Under the pieces are notes generated by a model. That model made no database searches. It saw only the letters and a program-made list of their open reading frames with translations, and had not been told where the DNA came from. From an uncultured Bacteroidales bacterium (GTDB taxonomy: Bacteria; Bacteroidota; Bacteroidia; Bacteroidales; Bacteroidaceae), in contig CADBXL010000011.1 in the NCBI GenBank assembly GCA_902798615.1, positions 1 to 64,000 on the forward strand: a stretch of DNA of 64,000 nucleotides, read 5' to 3'. This document shows positions 58,857 to 64,000 of the stretch, piece after piece. A program made the translations under genes and the position numbers. Every line of letters starts with the position of its first letter. Position 1 is the first letter of the stretch.

Positions 58857-60272
58857 TTACCAGCACTCCGTCTCGTCTGCAATCTCAGGACACGTTTCTG
58901 CCCTGTATTTTGGATTCTTGCCTGTGCGTCGCTGTTGTTTGTAGTCATCAAGAAGAATGATGGCATACTTGCCAAGGAATGTGATGGCAATAAGGTTGCA
59001 CGAAGTCATTATAACCATGAAGAAATCGACCAATGCCCATACGATATCAATATTCATAAGAGAGCCGAAGAAAACTATTAAGCCTAAAACGACTCTGTAT
59101 CCTTGAATGGCGGTCTTAGTATAGCTCTTGCCATTACATAGGAAAGCCACATTGCACTCTCCATAATAGTAGTTGCCTATCACACTTGAGAAAGCGAAGA
59201 ATAATATGGCAATAGCGATAATGGTCTTTCCTATTTCGCCGATATGTGAAGAGAGAGCCACCTGAGTAAGTTCTATTCCGTTTTGCCCACAGTTGTAAAG
59301 ACCTGAACAGAGAATGATGAAAGCCGTACATGAGCAGACGATAAGAGTATCGGTAAATACTCCCAGGGTTTGGATAAGTCCCTGTTTTACGGGATGGCTT
59401 ACATTAGCTGTGGCAGCAGCATTAGGGGCACTTCCTTCTCCTGCCTCATTACTGAATATTCCGCGTTTGAACCCCATAGTGATGGCTGCACCAACAGTTC
59501 CGCCAATAGCCTGATCAAGTCCGAAAGCACTCTTTGCGATAAGGCTTAATACCGACGGAATCATTGTAATGTTCGTTATTATAATCCAAATTGCTATGGC
59601 AAGATATCCTAACGCCATGACTGGTACAATAACAGAACACACCTTTGCTATACGTTGAATGCCGCCGAATATTACTGCTATCGTTATAGATGTCAAGGCG
59701 ATAGCCATTATCTGGGGCGAAAAGCCGAAAGCCTGAGTAAAGGCAGAGGATATGGTGTTAGCCTGTACCATATTGTTAGTAAGGCCAAACTGTCCTATGC
59801 TTGCAATAGCGAAGATACACGCAAACCAATGCTTGTGCAATCCCTTCATTATATAATATGCTGGACCTCCTATGAACGAGTCCTCTCCGTGAGTCTTGAA
59901 TAACTGAGCAAGAGTACATTCCACGAATGTATTCACACTACCTATGAGTGCCATTACCCACATCCAGAAAATAGCACCGGGGCCACCTATTACTATAGCC
60001 GTAGCAACACCGGCAAGGTTTCCTGTACCTACTCGCGAAGCCAATGATACGGTGAAAGCCTCGAAACTGCTTACTCGCTTTGTCTTTTTACCGTTTACTT
60101 TTGGATCATCACCGCTATTGAAGAGAAGACGGAACATCTCGCCAAACATACGAAATTGCACGCCACGTGTGCGGAATGTGAACCAAATTCCGGTTATAGA
60201 GAGAATTGCGACCATCAATCCACCCAAGGGCTCGTTGATTGTGTTTAGAAGGTCAGTAATTTGTTTTTCCAT
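58857..60272 (-). CDS. Sodium:alanine/glycine symporter (AGCS family)
   Basis: 471 residues with about 11 transmembrane helices. Family signatures: GPGAIFWMWVMALIGSVNTFVECTLAQ (near 95-125), IGGPAYYIMKGL and FSNEAGEGSAPNAAA (about 285). It imports small amino acids with Na+. The ATG at 60272 follows the -7 box at 60281-60288 directly, which excludes the longer frame to 60347. Confidence 0.94.
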   Translation of the reverse strand: MEKQITDLLNTINEPLGGLMVAILSITGIWFTFRTRGVQFRMFGEMFRLLFNSGDDPKVNGKKTKRVSSFEAFTVSLASRVGTGNLAGVATAIVIGGPGAIFWMWVMALIGSVNTFVECTLAQLFKTHGEDSFIGGPAYYIMKGLHKHWFACIFAIASIGQFGLTNNMVQANTISSAFTQAFGFSPQIMAIALTSITIAVIFGGIQRIAKVCSVIVPVMALGYLAIAIWIIITNITMIPSVLSLIAKSAFGLDQAIGGTVGAAITMGFKRGIFSNEAGEGSAPNAAATANVSHPVKQGLIQTLGVFTDTLIVCSCTAFIILCSGLYNCGQNGIELTQVALSSHIGEIGKTIIAIAILFFAFSSVIGNYYYGECNVAFLCNGKSYTKTAIQGYRVVLGLIVFFGSLMNIDIVWALVDFFMVIMTSCNLIAITFLGKYAIILLDDYKQQRRTGKNPKYRAETCPEIADETECW

Positions 60273-60280
60273 ATTGGGTG

Positions 60281-60288
60281 CAAAATTA
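60281..60288 (-). promoter_or_regulatory. -7 promoter box of the symporter gene
   Basis: Reverse complement TAATTTTG, nine bases before the ATG. Confidence 0.6.
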
Positions 60289-60417
60289 GTAAAAAAAGCG
60301 CTAAAATGCAATATTGAAGTAGCAAAATCGGTGTGTGAATTGTACACTTCAATTTTTTTCTAAGCAAAAAAGTGAAATTTTTACATAAAAAGTTTTGTGC
60401 GTTGTGTTTTTTTTTCG

Positions 60418-60630
60418 TACCTTTGCATCAGGAAAACCAAATAAAGGTTTCCATTTATATCACGTTTAGATTAAAAGTAAGTAAGATTTAGTTAGTAATA
60501 CAGAATTTGTTAGTAGTAGTATTGGTTAAGACCTTACTAATTTCTATGAAATAACACTCTTGAAATAAAAATCAAGGAAAAGAAAAAGCGGTATCCCATT
60601 GCGAAATGGAGTACCGCTTATATTTTTTGT
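60418..60630 (+). ncRNA. Candidate small RNA with own promoter and terminator
   Basis: TACCTTTG at 60418-60425 starts a transcript of about 190 nt with no frame longer than a few codons. It ends at a strong hairpin AAGCGGTA...CCCATT / AATGG...TACCGCTT (60586-60619) followed by ATATTTTTTG. In between, TTAGTAA and TTACTAA words (about 60495-60540) can pair. No known RNA family recognised. Confidence 0.55.
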
Positions 60631-60638
60631 TTATAAAA

Positions 60639-61086
60639 TAAGTGAATAGTGAATAACGAATAGATAATAATACTTAATTCAAGTTTCGCTTGTTCGTTAT
60701 TGCCTGGAAGGCAACACCATGAGTAACCGAGGTGCATACTCGACGAAGGAGAGGATGCCCTCGGATATAGAAACCGAGGTGCATACTCGACGAAGGAGAG
60801 GATGCCCTCGGATATAGAATCTCCATCAACTAATCAGCCTGGAAGGCTGTACCTAATTGGCGATGTACTGCCATCCAGGCAGTTAAAGGTGTAGAGGTTT
60901 TCATCCCCGCACATCCTCGTTTCACTCGTATGTACGGGGTTACGCATAGTACTGTCTTCCAGACAGTTTCGGACAAGCGAAACTTGAATACTTAAATACT
61001 GGCTAACGCCTATCGGGATATCTCTCTTGATCTCGTTTGGGGGCTGCCAGTATTATTCATTTTTCGCTATTCACTATTCACTTATA
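60639..61086. repeat. Heptamer-bounded island E4 with internal repeats
   Basis: Left arm AAGTGAATAGTGAATAACGA; right arm TTCGCTATTCACTATTCACTT. Inside: TTCAAGTTTCGCTTGT (60678) and its complement near 60973; two direct copies of a 47-bp unit (60725-60771, 60772-60818; starts AACCGAGGTGCATACTCG); four small hairpins TTGCCTGGAAGGCAA (60700), CAGCCTGGAAGGCTG (60835), ACTGCCATCCAGGCAGT (60867) and ACTGTCTTCCAGACAGT (60951), two in each orientation; and AATACTGG/CCAGTATT near the right end. No coding frame, no transposase. The right arm overlaps the last codons of the purine permease gene. Confidence 0.75.
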
Positions 61087-62377
61087 AGAATGCGTATTTC
61101 AGCACAAAGAGAATGGCAAGGATGCACATCCCGATGTTCAGTTCCTTCCAGCGACCTGCAAGAATCCTTATCGCAACGTAGGTGATGAGGCTCAATAGTA
61201 TGCCGTCGGAGATACTATATGTAAGAGGCATTACGGAAATGCATACAAAGCATGGGATGGCGTTGGCATAGTCGGTAAAGTTCACCTTACGTATGTCGTG
61301 CATCATCATCACGCCAACAAGGAATAATGCAGGAGCGGTAGCCTCTGAAGGAATGGCAAGGAATATGGGTGCAAAGAATAGGGCAAGGGCAAAGCATACG
61401 GCAGAAGATATGGATGTCAATCCTGATCTTCCACCTACATTCACACCAGAAGCACTCTCTACGTATGTAGTAACGGTGGAAGTTCCGAGCATAGCACCTA
61501 CGGTTGTACCAACGGCATCAGCCATGAAAGCCTTGCCAAGACGTGGGATATTACCATTCTCGTCCACCATTCCTGCGCGGTTGCTAACACCAATCAATGT
61601 TCCAATTGTGTCGAACATATCTATAAAAAGGAAAGTAATCACGCAGATAGCCATATCCACAGATAATATGCTGCTCCACTCAAACTTCATAAGGATAGGT
61701 GATATGGAAGGTGGAGTGTCAAGAAATCCTGTGAAATTAGTCACACCGAGAGGAATACCGATTATTGTAGTTGCGAGGATTCCTATCAACAATGCACCTA
61801 CAACGTTTCTTACCAACAGAACAGAGGTCAGTAGAATACCGAAACATGCAAGGAGAACGGCAGGAGAATGAAGATTGCCAAGAGTAACGAGCGTAGCATC
61901 GCTTGCGCTTACGATTCCTGCATTCTTCAGACCTATGAAAGCTATGAACAATCCTATTCCCGGTGATATGGCTCGACGGAGGATAAGTGGCATGGAATCA
62001 ACGATTTTCTGTCTCAATCCTGTTATGGTAAGAAGGATGAATATGATACCTTCAAGGAATACGGCAGTCAGAGCAAACTGCCATGTATAGCCCATTGTCA
62101 GTACTATTGTGTAGGCAAAGAAGGCATTCAATCCCATACCAGGAGCCAATACGAAAGGCAGTTTGGCGTAGATAGCCATAACTGCTGTGCCCACGATGGC
62201 TGACAGTATAGTAGTGGTAAATACTGCTCCCCTGTCCATACCCGCATCTCCAAGGATGCTTGGGTTTACGGCAAGAATATATGCCATAGTCAGGAACGTT
62301 GTGATACCTGCGGCTACTTCCTTTTTCACCGTCATAGTTTTTGGATCGAATCCGAAAATCTTTTGTAGCATATTCAC
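61082..62377 (-). CDS. Purine nucleobase permease (NCS2, AzgA-like)
   Basis: 431 residues, 12-14 hydrophobic segments. N-terminal KKEVAAGITTFLTMAYILAVNPSIL, then PFVLAPGMGLNAFFAYT and the conserved FIDMFDTIGTLIGVSNRAG and GTSTVTTYVESASGVNVGGR motifs of the AzgA/PbuG hypoxanthine-guanine-adenine permease branch. It imports purine bases by proton symport. The decayed DUF5020 channel gene lies directly upstream on the same strand. The stop codon coincides with the arm of island E4. Confidence 0.93.
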   Translation of the reverse strand: MNMLQKIFGFDPKTMTVKKEVAAGITTFLTMAYILAVNPSILGDAGMDRGAVFTTTILSAIVGTAVMAIYAKLPFVLAPGMGLNAFFAYTIVLTMGYTWQFALTAVFLEGIIFILLTITGLRQKIVDSMPLILRRAISPGIGLFIAFIGLKNAGIVSASDATLVTLGNLHSPAVLLACFGILLTSVLLVRNVVGALLIGILATTIIGIPLGVTNFTGFLDTPPSISPILMKFEWSSILSVDMAICVITFLFIDMFDTIGTLIGVSNRAGMVDENGNIPRLGKAFMADAVGTTVGAMLGTSTVTTYVESASGVNVGGRSGLTSISSAVCFALALFFAPIFLAIPSEATAPALFLVGVMMMHDIRKVNFTDYANAIPCFVCISVMPLTYSISDGILLSLITYVAIRILAGRWKELNIGMCILAILFVLKYAFL

Positions 62378-62394
62378 TTGATTTATAGGTTAAA

Positions 62395-62889
62395 CTTCAC
62401 GGCAAGTGTAGTTTTTTTGCAAATGTGGTGCTCCAAACACCAGTCAACTGGAACGATTGCCGTTTGGCTGATTGAAAAAATGCTTGTACATAGCCTAAAT
62501 GGAGTATGTGGTAGAGAAATCGGCATTATGCCCGTTCCATGCGCCACTGAATAGGGTTGCCGACTGGTAAGAGCCGCCTCTTCCCATACCTCCGTCAAAC
62601 TCCCCGTGTGCAGCAAATGAAGAATACTCTGTTGCATTTGTAATGTTAAATTCACGGCTAACCTCAGTATATGCGCCCATCACACCGTCTTTGTCAAGGT
62701 CAAGATCGACATAACATGAGCGAGATCGTTAGCAGAGAAATGCTCGAAAGTAGCATTCATTTCTCGTCTGTTTTTTCTTCTGTGGAATAGATGTGACGGC
62801 CGAAGTCATAATGCAGTTGAAGATTCTGCGCATTTGTGCTTACTGCCATTAATGCGGTCAGGAAAACAGAAAAAAATGATTTTTTTCAT
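62395..62889 (-). pseudogene. Decayed DUF5020/Tsx-like outer membrane channel gene
   Basis: Three minus-strand frames read in succession give a recognisable DUF5020-type start. First a signal peptide (FLTALMAVSTNAQ) and NLQLHYDFGRHIYST, then MNATFEHFSANDL in another frame, then DLDLDKDGVMGAYTEVSREF and GSYQSATLFSGAWNG. Stop codons follow at STTYSI and again after QPNGNRSS, before LTGVWSTTFA. At least two or three frameshifts, two nonsense changes and loss of the C-terminal half. DUF5020 proteins resemble nucleoside channels, which fits the adjacent purine permease. Confidence 0.75.
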
Positions 62890-62918
62890 AGAAATTTTTA
62901 TACATGTAATTTTGTGTA

Positions 62919-62926
62919 CAAAGATA
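62919..62926 (-). promoter_or_regulatory. -7 promoter box upstream of the decayed channel gene
   Basis: Reverse complement TATCTTTG, 30 bp before the relic ATG. It may now serve the purine permease. Confidence 0.5.
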
Positions 62927-63087
62927 CTTATTTTCTTTCACAATCTCTCATTTTTTGTGCGGAAACTAACAATCATGCCATATCTTCCATGTTTTTTGCA
63001 TCTTTTTGCTACTCGGATATACGATGGAAATCAAGGAATGATGATTTTTTTACTGTCATGAAATTTGGTAGATTGCAAAAAAAATTG

Positions 63088-63095
63088 TAATTTTG
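63088..63095 (+). promoter_or_regulatory. -7 promoter box of the small secreted protein gene
   Basis: TAATTTTG, 75 bp before the ATG at 63170. Confidence 0.6.
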
Positions 63096-63169
63096 CATCG
63101 CTTTATTCAGGATATAGGTAACATATAGTTACCAACGTTCATGTTTTTGACAGTAATAACAATTTGAAA

Positions 63170-63748
63170 ATGAAGAATGTACTGATATGTATCTTGGTTC
63201 TCTTGTGCGCTATGCCGATCTCTGCTCAGAGAAACAAGAAGCTGCAAGCTAAGGCGAAAACTTATGCAGAGAAATATGAAAGGGTAGGCAACGAATTGTC
63301 AATCTCATTTGTTGAGGAAAACATTCCAATGTCAAAACAGGAGATATATTCTGTTTTCCCCGCTCTCCTTGATAAGCAATTCAAGATTCATGACGATGAA
63401 ATTGAGTCGCGAGATCCACTAGGCAGGTCTGTCCAGTGCTCTATCACTCGTAAGGTCATGAATTCCGGAACTGTAAATATCACAAGTAATTTTAAGTTGA
63501 AGCTTGATGCAAAGGACGGTAAGGCCCGAATCAGCGTCAAGACAGATGGCTATAGTTTTAGTGAAGGCTCAAAGGTGAGTGCTGAGGAAGCTGTATGCTC
63601 ACGACCTCCATTTGTAGAGTTGGAGAACAATACGGAAAAAGGAATGAAGCTTAATGAGTTCTATTACGATACATTTTTGCGGTTGGATAAGAACGTTGAG
63701 GCTATCATCAAGGATTTTAGTGAGTACTGGCAGAAATTAAGGAAATAA
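63170..63748 (+). CDS. Small secreted protein, DUF4468-like
   Basis: 192 residues from ATG 63170; a TTG two codons earlier is less likely. Signal peptide about 1-20 (ending MPISAQ). The mature protein is alpha/beta with PMSKQEIYSVFPALLDKQF and a run of strands (SVQCSITRKVMNSGTVNITS, FKLKLDAKDGKARISVKTD), ending in a helical tail. The pattern of strand-rich core preceded by a short helix resembles DUF4468 envelope proteins, but I am not certain. Isolated gene, function unknown. Confidence 0.7.
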   Translation: MKNVLICILVLLCAMPISAQRNKKLQAKAKTYAEKYERVGNELSISFVEENIPMSKQEIYSVFPALLDKQFKIHDDEIESRDPLGRSVQCSITRKVMNSGTVNITSNFKLKLDAKDGKARISVKTDGYSFSEGSKVSAEEAVCSRPPFVELENNTEKGMKLNEFYYDTFLRLDKNVEAIIKDFSEYWQKLRK

Positions 63749-63834
63749 ACCTGTGAATGTCAGTCAATATCACAAACATTCATGTCTGTTTGTAATAAAT
63801 CTCTCAAAAAGTTTGCAGATTACAAAAAAAGTTG

Positions 63835-63842
63835 TACCTTTG
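63835..63842 (+). promoter_or_regulatory. -7 promoter box of tRNA-Tyr
   Basis: TACCTTTG, 60 bp upstream of the tRNA. Confidence 0.7.
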
Positions 63843-63901
63843 CATCCGCATTTCAGAAATGAGGCTTTTCTCATGATTGAAAATGCCATATCACATCTTA
63901 A

Positions 63902-63984
63902 GGGTAGGTAGGTAAGTGGTTAAAACGGGCAGACTGTAAATCTGTTGCTTTGCGGCTTCGGCGGTTCGAATCCGTCCCTGCCCA
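63902..63984 (+). tRNA. tRNA-Tyr (anticodon GTA)
   Basis: Class II tRNA. Acceptor GGGTAGG / CCTGCCC (one G-U), D-arm with AAGTGGTTAAAAC, anticodon arm CAGACTGTAAATCTG with anticodon GTA, a long variable arm (TTGCTTTGCGGCTTCGG) and T-loop TTCGAAT. Discriminator A; CCA not encoded. More tRNAs may follow beyond the window. Confidence 0.94.
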
Positions 63985-64000
63985 CTAAGAGTGGTAAGAA

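Noticed and set aside
60639-61086. Insertion sequence
   Set aside because: No transposase frame; only repeats and hairpins, so it is listed as a non-coding island.

Overview
The window looks like a chromosome segment of a Bacteroidales bacterium, most likely Prevotella or a close relative. Almost every transcription start carries the Bacteroidota -7 box TAnnTTTG, and Shine-Dalgarno sites are absent. Gene families fit: BspA-like leucine-rich repeat proteins, fimbrillin lipoproteins, an Oar-like TonB-dependent receptor, a succinylornithine-type carbamoyltransferase, and C-terminal secretion tails ending in GxYIxNGKK. Species cannot be named from the sequence alone.

Layout. 1-5.5 kb: a large BspA-like surface protein behind a ~390-nt structured leader, then three long palindromic repeat elements and tRNA-Asn. 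5.8-10 kb: S41 protease, a small lipoprotein, a CPBP-like membrane protein, a secreted coiled-coil protein. 10-16.6 kb: housekeeping block (recO, tRNA-Glu, rpsT, gyrB, an orphan rhamnosidase-N-like protein, an AraC regulator, a Dus enzyme). 16.7-21.4 kb: TonB-dependent receptor plus OmpA-family operon and tRNA-Phe. 21.8-24 kb: a short BspA-like protein, then a gene-poor stretch with small transcripts, including two promoters preceded by identical tandem-box operators. 24-29.4 kb: CE1-type esterase, tRNA-Pro, argF', folP, a Fur-family regulator, cdaA. 29.9-48.5 kb: a fimbrial/adhesin operon consisting of a small acidic peptide, three fimbrillin-like proteins and one 4982-residue secreted adhesin. 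48.6-53.7 kb: pta, a four-helix-bundle protein, ackA, and a GH35 beta-galactosidase carrying an in-frame REP-like insertion. 54-58.8 kb: a RelE/Xre toxin-antitoxin pair, more palindromic elements, a second BspA-like gene with the same leader RNA and a small acidic protein, a fragment of an amino-acid symporter gene and a GNAT-type toxin-antitoxin-like pair. 58.9-64 kb: the intact symporter, an orphan small RNA, a heptamer-bounded island, a purine permease, a decayed DUF5020-type channel gene, a small secreted protein and tRNA-Tyr.

The most unusual content is non-coding. (1) The two BspA genes, in opposite orientation 52 kb apart, share a long leader. Its 3' end folds as a terminator-like hairpin just before the ATG, and a hairpin loop upstream is an exact 8-nt complement of the 5' arm of that terminator. 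(2) Six loci carry inverted arrays of 11-bp units. (3) A family of ~210-250-bp palindromes with four alternating GTGCAC boxes occurs three times. (4) Four islands bounded by inverted heptamer arrays sit within a few bases of gene ends, one carrying a four-helix-bundle gene between pta and ackA. (5) Two promoters share TTGACGAA direct repeats with 21-bp period at exactly the same distance from the -7 box.

Functionally the window combines central metabolism (acetate production through Pta-AckA, arginine and folate synthesis, c-di-AMP synthesis) with cell-surface equipment for polysaccharide use and adhesion. Coordinates of starts were chosen by signal peptides, homologous N-termini and position relative to the TAnnTTTG boxes.
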